Below are positions 26,095 through 35,157 of a stretch of DNA of 64,000 nucleotides, piece after piece. Position 1 is the first letter of the stretch; every line of letters starts with the position of its first letter. The notes below the pieces were generated by a model, which saw only the letters and a program-made list of their open reading frames with translations, did no database searches and was not told the DNA's origin. The translations under genes were made by a program, and so were the position numbers. The DNA comes from Eubacteriales bacterium. GTDB lineage: Bacteria; Bacillota; Clostridia; Lachnospirales; Lachnospiraceae. The stretch lies in contig JAUNGM010000003.1 in assembly GCA_030524545.1 (NCBI GenBank), positions 13,632 through 77,631 of the forward strand, read 5' to 3'.

Positions 26095-27552
26095 ATGGAA
26101 ATACCAAGGATTCTTCTGGCTGCGGGAGCAAGCGGAAGCGGAAAAACCCTGATTACCTGCGGGCTTTTGCAGGCGCTTGTGAATCGGGGAAAGAAGGTTG
26201 CATCATTTAAGTGCGGCCCGGATTATATTGACCCTATGTTCCACAGCCGTGTGATCGGGACAAAATCCCGGAATCTGGATACTTTTTTTACATCTCCGGA
26301 GATTACCAGATATCTTCTGGCAGAAAATGCAAAGGATTGTGATATCGGAGTGATCGAAGGTGTCATGGGCTATTATGACGGTGTTGCAGGAATTACGGAC
26401 AGGGCCAGTGCCTATGATCTTGCAGATACTACGGATACACCTGTGATTTTTATCGTGAACAGCAAGGGGATGAGCATTTCCCTGGCTGCCTATGTGAAGG
26501 GCTTTCTGGAATACCGCAGAAACAGCCATATCAAAGGTGTGATACTGAACCAGATGTCTCCCATGCTCTATCCCAGAATGAAGAAGCTTCTGGAGGAGGA
26601 GCTTGGCGTGCGTGTCCTTGGCTATGTGCCGAAGGTGGAGGATTGCGTGATCGAGAGCAGACACCTGGGGCTGGTGCTCCCGGACGAGATACCGGAGCTT
26701 CAGATACGTCTTCGGAAGCTGGCGGAAATTCTGGAGAAAACACTGGATTTGGACGGAATCCTGGAAATGGCGGCGCAGGCTCCTGCGCTTAAGCTGCAGC
26801 CGCCGTTTTTTTCTGCTGAAGACGGCTGCGTAAAGAACGAAAATGGAGATGCAGGGGAACCTGCGAAAACGGGAGAAAACATCTTTACGTGGCATCTGCC
26901 GGAACCTGTGCGGATCGGCGTGGCTGATGATGAAGCGTTTTGCTTCTTCTATGAAGACAATTTCCGCCTTCTGCGGGAAATGGGAGCGGAGCTTGTTTCC
27001 TTTTCTCCCATCCATGACAGGGAGCTTCCCAATGACCTGGACGGAGTCCTGCTGTATGGAGGCTACCCGGAACTGAATGGGGAAAAACTGGAAAATAATA
27101 TCACGATGCGAAAGGCAGTTGCAGATGCACTGCGGGGAGGAATGCCCTGTATGGCTGAGTGCGGAGGATTTATGTATCTGCATGAAGAGATGGAGGATAT
27201 GGACGGGAACTTTTACCAAATGGCCGGGGCGATCCCGGGAAAGGTGTTCCGTACGCCGAAGCTTACCAGATTTGGATATATTACTCTTGAGGAAACGTCA
27301 GGAAGTTTCCTGGAAGGCAGTACGGCAGGCAGGATTCCGGCACATGAGTTTCATTATTTTGATTCCGAAAACTGCGGAACATCCTTTCGTGCATCTAAGC
27401 CTGTGAGCACCAGGGGATGGGACTGCATCCATGGAACCGGGCGTATGATGGCGGGATTTCCCCATTTTTATTACTATGGAAATCCATGTGTTCCACAGGC
27501 ATTTTTAAAAAAGTGCCTGGAATATAAGAAGGAACGAAGGAGTAAGAGATGA
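26095..27552 (+). CDS. cbiA: cobyrinate a,c-diamide synthase
   Basis: CbiA (CobB) amidates the a and c side chains using glutamine and ATP. An N-terminal P-loop (LAAGASGSGKTLITCGLL) and the KCGPDYIDPMFHS motif form the ATP and substrate site. A C-terminal class I glutamine amidotransferase-like domain has the catalytic Cys in MAECGGFMYL. Between them an Ala/Pro/Gly-rich stretch around residue 240-255 is a probable linker. The 485-residue length is normal. Its stop overlaps cbiB by four bases; GGAGGG precedes the start. Confidence 0.97.
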   Translation: MEIPRILLAAGASGSGKTLITCGLLQALVNRGKKVASFKCGPDYIDPMFHSRVIGTKSRNLDTFFTSPEITRYLLAENAKDCDIGVIEGVMGYYDGVAGITDRASAYDLADTTDTPVIFIVNSKGMSISLAAYVKGFLEYRRNSHIKGVILNQMSPMLYPRMKKLLEEELGVRVLGYVPKVEDCVIESRHLGLVLPDEIPELQIRLRKLAEILEKTLDLDGILEMAAQAPALKLQPPFFSAEDGCVKNENGDAGEPAKTGENIFTWHLPEPVRIGVADDEAFCFFYEDNFRLLREMGAELVSFSPIHDRELPNDLDGVLLYGGYPELNGEKLENNITMRKAVADALRGGMPCMAECGGFMYLHEEMEDMDGNFYQMAGAIPGKVFRTPKLTRFGYITLEETSGSFLEGSTAGRIPAHEFHYFDSENCGTSFRASKPVSTRGWDCIHGTGRMMAGFPHFYYYGNPCVPQAFLKKCLEYKKERRSKR

Positions 27553-28526
27553 AATACGGAATCATTGCCCTTGCAGCAGGGTTTATCATAGATTTGATCG
27601 TGGGCGACCCGAGGTGGCTGTATCATCCGGTATGCCTGATCGGAAAGCTCATTTCATTCCTGGAAAAAAGAATCCGGGGTGTGTTTCCTAAAACAGAAAA
27701 AGGGGAGCTCGCAGGAGGCATCCTGGAGGTGGTTCTGGTTTGTGGTTTAAGCGGCGGCGTGCCGTTGTTGGTGCTGTCTTGGCTGTATTGCTGTTGTCCA
27801 TGGGCAGGGCTTTTGCTGGAAACTTTCTGGTGCTATCAGCTTCTTGCGACAAAATCACTGAAGACGGAGAGCATGAAGGTGTATGACAGGCTGAAAAACG
27901 GGACAATTGAGGAAGCGCGCTATGCGGTTTCCATGATTGTGGGACGTGATACCAAGGACCTCACAGAGGAAGGCGTTACCAAAGCCGCTGTAGAAACAGT
28001 AGCGGAAAATACTTCGGACGGCATCATTGCCCCCATGTTATACATGGCGATCGGCGGCGTGCCGTTGATGTTCCTTTATAAAGGAATCAACACGATGGAT
28101 TCGATGCTTGGCTATAAAAATGACCGTTATCTGTATTTCGGCAGATGTGCGGCAAAGCTGGATGATGTGGTGAACTATCTTCCTGCCAGAATTTCCGGAT
28201 GGCTGATGGTTGCGGCAGCTTTTCTCGTGGGTATGGACGGAAAAAATGCTGCCAGGATATACCGGAGAGACAGGCGAAACCATGCAAGCCCCAATTCTGC
28301 CCAGACAGAGGCAGTCATGGCGGGGGCTTTGGATGTGCAGCTTGCGGGGAATGCCTGGTATTTTGGAAAATTATATGAAAAACCCACGATCGGAGATCCG
28401 ATTCGTCCCATAGAGGCCGAAGACATCCGGCGTTCCAACCGGCTTTTGTATGCAACGGCAGGACTTGGACTTGTCACTTTTGTGGGTCTGCGCCTGGCGG
28501 CGGGGATTTATTTCAGAATGCTGTAA
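27549..28526 (+). CDS. cbiB: adenosylcobinamide-phosphate synthase CbiB
   Basis: CbiB is the membrane enzyme that attaches (R)-1-aminopropan-2-ol phosphate to adenosylcobyric acid. The 325 residues show IDLIVGDPRWLYHPVCLIGKL at the N-terminus, the VETVAENTSDGIIAPM block near residue 145, the GYKNDRYLYFGRCAAKLDD segment and NHASPNSAQTEAVMAGAL, all family signatures, with about five membrane helices. It follows cbiA with a four-base ATGA overlap and precedes cobD, which makes its aminopropanol phosphate partner. Confidence 0.97.
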   Translation: MKYGIIALAAGFIIDLIVGDPRWLYHPVCLIGKLISFLEKRIRGVFPKTEKGELAGGILEVVLVCGLSGGVPLLVLSWLYCCCPWAGLLLETFWCYQLLATKSLKTESMKVYDRLKNGTIEEARYAVSMIVGRDTKDLTEEGVTKAAVETVAENTSDGIIAPMLYMAIGGVPLMFLYKGINTMDSMLGYKNDRYLYFGRCAAKLDDVVNYLPARISGWLMVAAAFLVGMDGKNAARIYRRDRRNHASPNSAQTEAVMAGALDVQLAGNAWYFGKLYEKPTIGDPIRPIEAEDIRRSNRLLYATAGLGLVTFVGLRLAAGIYFRML

Positions 28527-28545
28527 AACAACAGGAGAAACCTAT

Positions 28546-29610
28546 ATGAAACAACCTATGAAGAAGCATATTCATGGAGGAAATATATATCAATATGAAA
28601 ACTGCCTGGATTTTTCGGCGAACTGCAACCCTCTCGGTACGCCGGAGAGCGTGATAGAGGCTGCATCGGAAAGCCTTCGGCATATTGCGGCATATCCCAG
28701 AGTGGGATGCGGGCCTTTGCGTGAAGCAATCGGGCAGTATGAAAATGTTCCCCCGGAAAATATTATCTGCGGAAACGGTGCGGCAGATCTGATCTTTTCC
28801 CTGTGCAGGGCAGTCAGGCCAAAGAATGCGCTGCTTCCGGCTCCGACCTTTGCGGAGTATGAGCAGGCTTTGAGAAGCTGCGGGGATTGTACGGTGGAGT
28901 ATTATTTCCTGAAAGAAGATGAGGATTTCCGGCTGCAGAGCAGTTTTCTGGAGGCACTTCATAAAGAACTGGATATCGTATTTCTGTGTAATCCCAACAA
29001 TCCTACAGGGATGCTGACAAATAGGGAGCTTTTGCTGGAAGTGCTGAAAAAATGCCGTGAACTGGATATTCTGCTTGTGGTGGATGAGTGCTTTTTGGAC
29101 TTTGTGAGAAATCCGGGGGACTATACGTTAAAAGAACAGTTATTGCAATATGAAAATCTTTTTCTTTTAAAGGCATTTACCAAACGTTATGCCATGGCAG
29201 GTATCCGGCTTGGATACGGTCTCACCGGGAATCGAAGGCTTTTGCAGGATATGGAGGCGGTCACCCAGCCGTGGAATGTATCGACTGTGGCACAGGCAGC
29301 CGGTATTGCAGCATTAAAGGAACGGGAATATGTGGAAGCCGGAAGGCAGCTTGTCTTTCGTGAGTCTTTATCTTTACGGAAGTCTTTAAAAAAGCTTGGT
29401 TTGCAGGTGTTTCCATCAAAAGCCAATTATGTATTCTTTAAAGGGCCGGAGGATTTTTTTGAATCCTGTGTGCAGGAGGGTATTCTGATTCGTGATTGCA
29501 GTAATTATCCCGGACTTTCCAAAGGATATTACCGCATAGCAGTCAGGAAACCGGAGGAAAACAGGAGACTGGTGGAAGCGTTTACAAGAATACGGAAGAA
29601 AGGAAGATGA
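28546..29610 (+). CDS. cobD: threonine-phosphate decarboxylase CobD
   Basis: CobD is a PLP enzyme that decarboxylates L-threonine O-3-phosphate to aminopropanol phosphate, the substrate of CbiB. The ATG at 28546 is used because CAGGAGA lies nine bases upstream; in-frame codons further upstream fall inside cbiB. The 354 residues show [20 protein letters not shown] at the N-terminus, [10 protein letters not shown], the VVDECFLDF block and the PLP Lys in [17 protein letters not shown]. Its close kin include histidinol-phosphate aminotransferase, but the operon context favours CobD. Confidence 0.94.
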   Translation: MKQPMKKHIHGGNIYQYENCLDFSANCNPLGTPESVIEAASESLRHIAAYPRVGCGPLREAIGQYENVPPENIICGNGAADLIFSLCRAVRPKNALLPAPTFAEYEQALRSCGDCTVEYYFLKEDEDFRLQSSFLEALHKELDIVFLCNPNNPTGMLTNRELLLEVLKKCRELDILLVVDECFLDFVRNPGDYTLKEQLLQYENLFLLKAFTKRYAMAGIRLGYGLTGNRRLLQDMEAVTQPWNVSTVAQAAGIAALKEREYVEAGRQLVFRESLSLRKSLKKLGLQVFPSKANYVFFKGPEDFFESCVQEGILIRDCSNYPGLSKGYYRIAVRKPEENRRLVEAFTRIRKKGR

Positions 29611-29612
29611 CA

Positions 29613-31121
29613 ATGGCAAAGACAATTATGATTCAGGGCACCATGTCCAATGCAGGGAAAAGCCTTCTGGCAGCAGGACTTTGCCGGATTTTTCACCAGG
29701 ACGGTTATCGGGTGGCACCCTTTAAATCACAGAATATGGCCCTGAATTCCTTCATTACGGAAGAGGGCCTGGAAATGGGGCGGGCTCAGGTGATGCAGGC
29801 GGAGGCGGCAGGAATTGCCCCGTCGGTCCTTATGAATCCCATTCTCCTCAAGCCCACCAATGACGTTGGTTCTCAGGTCATCGTGAACGGGGAGGTTCTT
29901 GGAACCATGAGTGCCCGGGATTATTTTAAATATAAGAAAAAACTTGTACCTGACATTATGAAAGCATTTGACCAACTGGCGGAAGAGAACGATATCATTG
30001 TCATTGAAGGTGCAGGAAGCCCTGCAGAGATTAATCTGAAGACAGAGGATATCGTCAATATGGGGATGGCGAAGATGGCCAAAGCCCCTGTACTTCTCGT
30101 AGGGGACATTGACCGGGGCGGTGTTTTTGCACAGCTCATCGGGACAGTGGAGCTTCTGGAGGAAGATGAACGTTCTATGGTAAAGGGCCTGATCATCAAC
30201 AAATTCCGCGGCGATAAGACCATTCTGGATCCGGGAGTGGAAATGCTGGAGGAACGAAGCGGCATTCCGGTGGTGGGTGTAGCACCTTATCTGCAGATTC
30301 AGGTGGAGGACGAGGACAGCTTAACGGAACGTTTTGACCGGAACCAGGAAATCGGACAGATTGATATTGCCGTTGTCCGTGTACCGAGGATTTCCAATTT
30401 TACGGACTTTAATCCTCTGGAGAGTATTCCCGGAGTCTCCCTGCGGTATGTAAAGCATGTGGGGGAACTTGGAAATCCGGATATGATCATTCTTCCCGGC
30501 ACCAAAAATACCATGGATGATCTGAAATGGATGCGGGAGACAGGAATGGAGGCAGCGATTCTGAAAGAGGCTGCCAGGGGAAAAACGATTTTTGGTATCT
30601 GCGGAGGATATCAGATGCTGGGAGAAACCCTGAGTGACCCATATGGTGTGGAAGCAGGAGGTTCTATGAAGGGAATGGGACTGCTTCCGATGGATACGGA
30701 ATTTGCCAAAACAAAGACCAGAACCCGTGTTTCGGGCGTTTTCCGGGAATTGGAAGGAGAAATGTCGGAATTTGGCGGTACGGCTTTGAAGGGATATGAG
30801 ATCCACATGGGAGAGACTGTTCTGAAAGAAGGGGCAGAGCCTTTTACAGGGATCCGTGACAGCGTAAGCGGTACGGAAAAGGCGGACGGCGCCTGCCGGA
30901 AAAATGTCTGCGGTACCTATGTCCACGGCGTTTTCGACTGCGAGGGTGCTGCCAAAGCCATGATCCGGGTTCTGGGCCGCAAAAAAGGCATTGATGTGGA
31001 AGAAATGACAGGGGTGGATTTTGCTTCCTTTAAAGAGACACAGTACGATATTCTGGCCGCGGAACTTCGGAAGCATCTGGATATGAAAAAAATCTATCAG
31101 ATTCTGGAGGAGGGTATTTGA
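29613..31121 (+). CDS. cbiP: cobyric acid synthase CbiP
   Basis: CbiP (CobQ) performs the four remaining glutamine-dependent side-chain amidations. The second of two closely spaced ATGs (29613) suits the AGGAAG site at 29601-29606 and gives 502 residues. The P-loop is in [18 protein letters not shown], the substrate block is [11 protein letters not shown], and the C-terminal amidotransferase domain has the catalytic Cys in [10 protein letters not shown] and His in GTYVHGVFD. It begins within the end of cobD and precedes cbiC by one base. Confidence 0.97.
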   Translation: MAKTIMIQGTMSNAGKSLLAAGLCRIFHQDGYRVAPFKSQNMALNSFITEEGLEMGRAQVMQAEAAGIAPSVLMNPILLKPTNDVGSQVIVNGEVLGTMSARDYFKYKKKLVPDIMKAFDQLAEENDIIVIEGAGSPAEINLKTEDIVNMGMAKMAKAPVLLVGDIDRGGVFAQLIGTVELLEEDERSMVKGLIINKFRGDKTILDPGVEMLEERSGIPVVGVAPYLQIQVEDEDSLTERFDRNQEIGQIDIAVVRVPRISNFTDFNPLESIPGVSLRYVKHVGELGNPDMIILPGTKNTMDDLKWMRETGMEAAILKEAARGKTIFGICGGYQMLGETLSDPYGVEAGGSMKGMGLLPMDTEFAKTKTRTRVSGVFRELEGEMSEFGGTALKGYEIHMGETVLKEGAEPFTGIRDSVSGTEKADGACRKNVCGTYVHGVFDCEGAAKAMIRVLGRKKGIDVEEMTGVDFASFKETQYDILAAELRKHLDMKKIYQILEEGI

Positions 31122-31122
31122 A

Positions 31123-31764
31123 ATGAAAGTAGAACTGGAAAATATAAAACCAATGGATATTGAGACGAGAAGTTTTGAAATTATTACGGAAGAGCTGGGA
31201 GATACCCCGCTGATTCCGGGAACAGAGCTTGTGGTAAAGCGCTGTATCCATACAAGTGCTGATTTTGATTATGCGAAAAATCTCTGCTTCTCTCCGGGTG
31301 CGGTGGAAAAAGCAATAGAAGCCATTAAAAACGGTGCCTGTATCGTAACGGATACCCAGATGGCGAAATCCGGAATTAACAAACGGGCTCTGGCTCGTTA
31401 TGGAGGAGAAGTTTACTGCTTTATGTCTGATGAGGATGTAGCGAAGACGGCCAGGGAGAACGGTACCACAAGAGCAACTGCCAGTATGGATAAAGCTGCT
31501 TCCATGGAAAAGCGGCTGATCTTTGCCATCGGTAATGCTCCGACTGCCCTGGTGCGCCTTTATGAATTGATTGAAGAAGGAAAGCTGAATCCGGAACTGA
31601 TCATTGGTGTTCCTGTTGGATTTGTGAATGTCGTCCAGTCCAAAGAACTGATCATGGAGACAGAGGTACCGTATATTGTGGCAAAGGGAAGAAAAGGCGG
31701 CAGCAACATTGCAGCATGTATCTGCAATGCGCTGCTGTATATGATCGATAATAAAAGAGATTAG
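31123..31764 (+). CDS. cbiC: cobalt-precorrin-8 methylmutase CbiC
   Basis: CbiC moves the methyl group from C11 to C12, forming cobyrinate. The 213-residue protein shows IKPMDIETRSFEIITEEL, the catalytic His in VVKRCIHTSADFDYA, the DTQMAKSGINKR segment and IGVPVGFVNVVQSKELI, all diagnostic. It is the last plus-strand gene of the riboswitch operon. Its stop codon overlaps the stop of the convergent MocR-type gene by three bases. Confidence 0.97.
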   Translation: MKVELENIKPMDIETRSFEIITEELGDTPLIPGTELVVKRCIHTSADFDYAKNLCFSPGAVEKAIEAIKNGACIVTDTQMAKSGINKRALARYGGEVYCFMSDEDVAKTARENGTTRATASMDKAASMEKRLIFAIGNAPTALVRLYELIEEGKLNPELIIGVPVGFVNVVQSKELIMETEVPYIVAKGRKGGSNIAACICNALLYMIDNKRD

Positions 31765-33083
31765 GAAACTGAGCAGATATCCTTCAGGAGACTGCATGCA
31801 GGGAGAAAATCTTTTTCCGGCATGGAAGAGCAGGAGAGGATGACAGTCACTTCCCCCGGCTCTTCCCGAAGAAGCTGAATACGCAGGCCCTGTTCCTTTG
31901 CTTTTTCCTGAAGCTCCTTTCCTGTGAAGGGAACGGTTAAAGTCAGTGCGAGGCTGGTTCCGGCAGCACCGATCCGGATACGGCTGTCAGCTCCGAAAAC
32001 AGTCCGGACTGCAGCAAGAAGCTGTTTCAGTTTGACGGAATACAGGCGCTTCAGCTTCCTGGTCTGTGCGGCCAGATGCCCGTCCCTGATGAACTGGCAT
32101 AGCGCGATCTGCTCGGCCTTGGAGGCAGTCTGGTTGTATCTGTCCGCTTTTTTCAGGTAGGCTTCCTTTAAAGAACCCGGAAGCACCATGAAGCTGATGC
32201 GGATCGAGGGGAGAAGCAGTCTGGAAAAGGAACCGATATAGACGACTCCCTGCCCTCCCGCAAGGCTGAACAGGGATGGGGTTGGTTTCTGGAGATAGAC
32301 AAATTCGTTTTCGAAATCGTCTTCAATAATCAGGCTGTGATGTTCCGCAGCATAATGGATCAGCTCCAGACGACGGGATACCGGCATAATCTCGCCCCAC
32401 TTTGTCATATGGGCGGGAGAAACATAAATGACGCCGCAGTCCTTGTTGCGGTAGCGTACTTCAAACCCATAGTCCTGAAATACCGTACTGCCCTGAACAA
32501 AAGAGGGGGTAGGGAAGGACACGGTTTTTTTATCCTGCACAAGAGGACATAAAATATGAAGCAGGCTCTGTACGCCTGCACCGACGACAATATCGTCCGC
32601 ACTGCAGAGGACATTTCTCCTCTGACGGATGTATTCTGCAAGAGCCTGACGGAAATCTGCTTCCCCCTGCGGTTCGCCATAGGAAAGAAGTCGTTCATCC
32701 TGGCGCAGAGCGCTTTTGATATAGCGCCTCCAAAGATCAAAACGGAAGCTTTCCCGATCTACACCGGAAGAGGCAAAATCATAGCGGAAGTAATCGGGCT
32801 TACATGCCTTTGAAGCAGAAAGGGATGTTTGTCTGGATCTGGCGATATCCGTCACATAATAGCCGCTTTGGGCTTTGGATATGATGTAGCCGTCTGCGGC
32901 AAGCTGCAGGTAAGCATTTTCAATGGTAGTACGGCTGAGTTTCAGCTCCTGGGCGCACTTGCGCAGAGACGGCATTTTACTTCCGGGCAGAAGCTTGTGT
33001 TCCATGATCAGATCCCGGTAGTAATGGTAGACTTCCATATACAGATGATCTGATTTTTCTGATTTATTTAGCTGCAGGCTCAT
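31761..33083 (-). CDS. MocR/PdxR-type GntR regulator lacking the PLP lysine
   Basis: This 440-residue regulator has an N-terminal GntR winged helix (about 15-80; PSLRKCAQELKLSRTTIENA) and a C-terminal fold-type-I aminotransferase-like domain. Landmarks of the latter are IIEDDFENEFVY, with the cofactor-contacting Asp, and GSFSRLLLPSIRISFMVLP. In PdxR and other MocR proteins the last motif reads TFSK, the Lys forming the PLP Schiff base; here AGA encodes Arg, so normal covalent PLP binding is unlikely. Targets are unknown. It lies between the cbi and hem operons, convergent with cbiC and divergent from hemA, so control of hemA is a reasonable but unproven idea. Confidence 0.9.
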   Translation of the reverse strand: MSLQLNKSEKSDHLYMEVYHYYRDLIMEHKLLPGSKMPSLRKCAQELKLSRTTIENAYLQLAADGYIISKAQSGYYVTDIARSRQTSLSASKACKPDYFRYDFASSGVDRESFRFDLWRRYIKSALRQDERLLSYGEPQGEADFRQALAEYIRQRRNVLCSADDIVVGAGVQSLLHILCPLVQDKKTVSFPTPSFVQGSTVFQDYGFEVRYRNKDCGVIYVSPAHMTKWGEIMPVSRRLELIHYAAEHHSLIIEDDFENEFVYLQKPTPSLFSLAGGQGVVYIGSFSRLLLPSIRISFMVLPGSLKEAYLKKADRYNQTASKAEQIALCQFIRDGHLAAQTRKLKRLYSVKLKQLLAAVRTVFGADSRIRIGAAGTSLALTLTVPFTGKELQEKAKEQGLRIQLLREEPGEVTVILSCSSMPEKDFLPACSLLKDICSVS

Positions 33084-33124
33084 AAAAGTGTCCTCATAAA
33101 ATTAAGTTTATATATAGATTTATA

Positions 33125-33323
33125 GTAATTATTCAGCAGGTAGTATCCCGCGAGGGTGCTGAATGTCCGGTGGACATTCGCTTAGCGCCGACCGAAGTGG
33201 GAACGTAGAAGTTTTCATGCATTTATGCATGAAAATCCCGAGACATACAAGCCAAAATTCCTTCACCGAAGGTGATCTCTAATGAATTTTGGCTCGTAAC
33301 TGTGAAGGTACTGAACAGTTACG
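33125..33323. repeat. MITE-like multi-hairpin intergenic element
   Basis: The ends are imperfect inverted repeats: GTAATTATTCAG at the left and, on the other strand, GTAACTGTTCAG at the right. Inside are five hairpins: ATTCAGCA/TGCTGAAT (33131-33164), GAATGTCC/GGACATTC (33161-33179), TTTTCATGCA/TGCATGAAAA (33212-33235), GCCAAAATTC/GAATTTTGGC (33251-33293, with inner TCACC/GGTGA) and CGTAACTGT/ACAGTTACG (33295-33323). No coding frame fits and no T-tract terminator ends it. It lies upstream of the hemA promoter, so it is outside the hemA transcript but could be transcribed with the MocR gene leader. It may be a non-autonomous repeat or a structured RNA. Confidence 0.7.
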
Positions 33324-33394
33324 ATTTATAATGGTAACTTATTATAGTATTTGAGAATGAAAAAGTCAAATTTTGAAAAATCAATTGGCGGGAA

Positions 33395-33423
33395 TTGACA
33401 TTGTCCTGCCGAATGTTTATGAT
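33395..33423 (+). promoter_or_regulatory. hemA operon promoter
   Basis: TTGACA at 33395 and TATGAT at 33418 are 17 bp apart, leaving a leader of about 30 bases. There is no room for a riboswitch, so the hem operon is not under the B12 riboswitch. Confidence 0.87.
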
Positions 33424-33458
33424 GTTAACGATAGTAGCACAAAGGAGAACAATACGTT

Positions 33459-34688
33459 ATGAGTATTTCCATGATTGGAGTCGACCACGGCATGGCTCCT
33501 ATTGATATCCGGGCGCTTTTTGCATTTTCCAAAAAGAATGCGGGAGAAGCAATGGAGAAACTGAAAGAGCAGAAAGGAATCAATGGCTGTATCCTGTTAT
33601 CTACATGCAACCGTTTGGAGGTCTGGGTAAGCAGGGAGGAGGATGCTGAAATTTCTCTTTACGACTGTTTGTGTGCCCTGAAAGGGATAAAGGACAGTTC
33701 CTATGAGCATTACTTTGTAAAACGAGATGACAGGGAAGCTGTGGAGCATCTGTTCTATCTGGCCAGCGGGCTGAAGTCCCAGATTCTTGGGGAGGATCAG
33801 ATTCTGACTCAGGTCAAGGATGCCTTAAGCCTTGCAAGGGAACATTTTACCACAGACAGTGTGCTGGAGGTTCTGTTCCGTATGGCAGTTACAGCAGGAA
33901 AAAAAATTAAGACAGAAGTGCCTTTTGCTCACGGGAACCCATCTGTTATCCATCAGGCGATTCAATTTCTGGAAGAAAGGGATTACTCCATCCGTGATAA
34001 GGTCTGTCTTGTGATCGGAAATGGAGAAATGGGAAAGGTGGCAGCTCAGACATTGAAAGAATGCGGAGGAGATGTCACGGTGACGATCCGTCAGTACAGA
34101 AGCGGAGTGGTTAATATTCCTGTGGGATGCAAACGTATCAATTATGGTGATCGAATGGAGTATCTGCCGGAATGTGATTTGGTGGTAAGTGCGACAGCAA
34201 GCCCCAATTATACTCTGCGGGAGGAACTCTTTGAAGGGGTAGCCTGTAAAGAGCAGCTGATTCTGATCGACCTTGCGGTACCCCGCGATATCGAGCCCTC
34301 TCTTGGCAATAGAGGAGGGATTACCCTTTATGATATGGACAGTTTCCGTATGGAGGGGACACCTAAGGAACTGGAGGAGCATCTGGAGGCGGCAGGGGCT
34401 ATTGTGCGGGCACAGATGGACGAATTTTATCTGTGGCTGGACGGACGTGACGTGATTCCGAGGATTCAGGAAATCCGGGAGGAAGCCGTTCATGACCTGA
34501 ACCTTCGGATTTCTAAAATACTGAAGAATACACCCATGGAAGCGTCTGACAGAGACCGGTTGGAAAAGGCTGTGGATACGGCTGCCGGCAAAGTTGTGAA
34601 CAAGCTGATCTTTGGTCTTCGTGACAGCCTGAATCAGGAGGCTTTCCTGGAATGTGTGGCAGGACTGGAGAGGATTTATGAAGAATAA
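33459..34688 (+). CDS. hemA: glutamyl-tRNA reductase
   Basis: HemA reduces glutamyl-tRNA to glutamate-1-semialdehyde with NADPH, the first committed step of C5-pathway tetrapyrrole synthesis. The 409 residues show the active-site Cys in ILLSTCNRLEVW near residue 50, GLKSQILGEDQILTQVKDA, the NADPH-binding VIGNGEMGKVAAQTL and a C-terminal helical dimerisation domain. The AVPRDIEPSL block is typical. AAAGGAG sets the start. It leads a six-gene operon that ends with hemL, and its last 11 bases overlap the next gene. Confidence 0.96.
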   Translation: MSISMIGVDHGMAPIDIRALFAFSKKNAGEAMEKLKEQKGINGCILLSTCNRLEVWVSREEDAEISLYDCLCALKGIKDSSYEHYFVKRDDREAVEHLFYLASGLKSQILGEDQILTQVKDALSLAREHFTTDSVLEVLFRMAVTAGKKIKTEVPFAHGNPSVIHQAIQFLEERDYSIRDKVCLVIGNGEMGKVAAQTLKECGGDVTVTIRQYRSGVVNIPVGCKRINYGDRMEYLPECDLVVSATASPNYTLREELFEGVACKEQLILIDLAVPRDIEPSLGNRGGITLYDMDSFRMEGTPKELEEHLEAAGAIVRAQMDEFYLWLDGRDVIPRIQEIREEAVHDLNLRISKILKNTPMEASDRDRLEKAVDTAAGKVVNKLIFGLRDSLNQEAFLECVAGLERIYEE

Positions 34689-35151
34689 ACGATATTTTCC
34701 CATGTTTGTGGATTTATCCGATAAAAACATTGTAGTGGTAGGCGGAGGAAATATTGCCACAAGAAGAGTGAAGACGCTTCTGCAGTTTACCAGAAATGTA
34801 ACCGCAGTGGCGCCGTTGATGACCCAGGATCTTCAGGAGCTGGGCAAGGCAGGAATGGTCACGGTGCTGCAGCGTGCAGTGAAGCGTTCAGATCTTACCA
34901 TGGCGTATATGGTGATCGCAGCGACGAATGACCATAAACTGAATGATGAGATTTACCGTGTCTGTAAAGAAGAGGGAATTTATGTAAATATTGCGGATGA
35001 TAAAGAGAAATGTGATTTTTATTTTCCGGGAATTTTTATGCAGGATGAGCTGGTGGTAGGAATTACAGCCAGCGGCCTGGATCATAAAAAAGCAAGAAGG
35101 GTGCGTCTTGCCATAGAACAGGCGATGACGGATGTATCAGAAAAGGATTGA
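34678..35151 (+). CDS. precorrin-2 dehydrogenase (SirC/CysG N-domain-like)
   Basis: The protein oxidises precorrin-2 to sirohydrochlorin with NAD+. The ATG at 34678 follows GAGAGG and overlaps the hemA end; this gives 157 residues. FPMFVDLSDKNIVVVGGGNIA holds the Rossmann GxGxxA motif, followed by RRVKTLL, the VIAATNDHKLN motif and NIADDKEKCDFYFPG. At 157 residues it is shorter than Met8 or the CysG N-module (over 200), missing the C-terminal helical part, so it is likely dehydrogenase-only. A separate chelatase is then needed to insert cobalt or iron, and none is in this window. Confidence 0.93.
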   Translation: MKNKRYFPMFVDLSDKNIVVVGGGNIATRRVKTLLQFTRNVTAVAPLMTQDLQELGKAGMVTVLQRAVKRSDLTMAYMVIAATNDHKLNDEIYRVCKEEGIYVNIADDKEKCDFYFPGIFMQDELVVGITASGLDHKKARRVRLAIEQAMTDVSEKD

Positions 35152-35157
35152 TCATTC

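Noticed and set aside
33125-33323. CRISPR array or B12 riboswitch in the hemA upstream region
   Set aside because: There are no regularly spaced direct repeats, and no cobalamin aptamer motifs such as those at 19310-19400; the structure is a set of unrelated hairpins.
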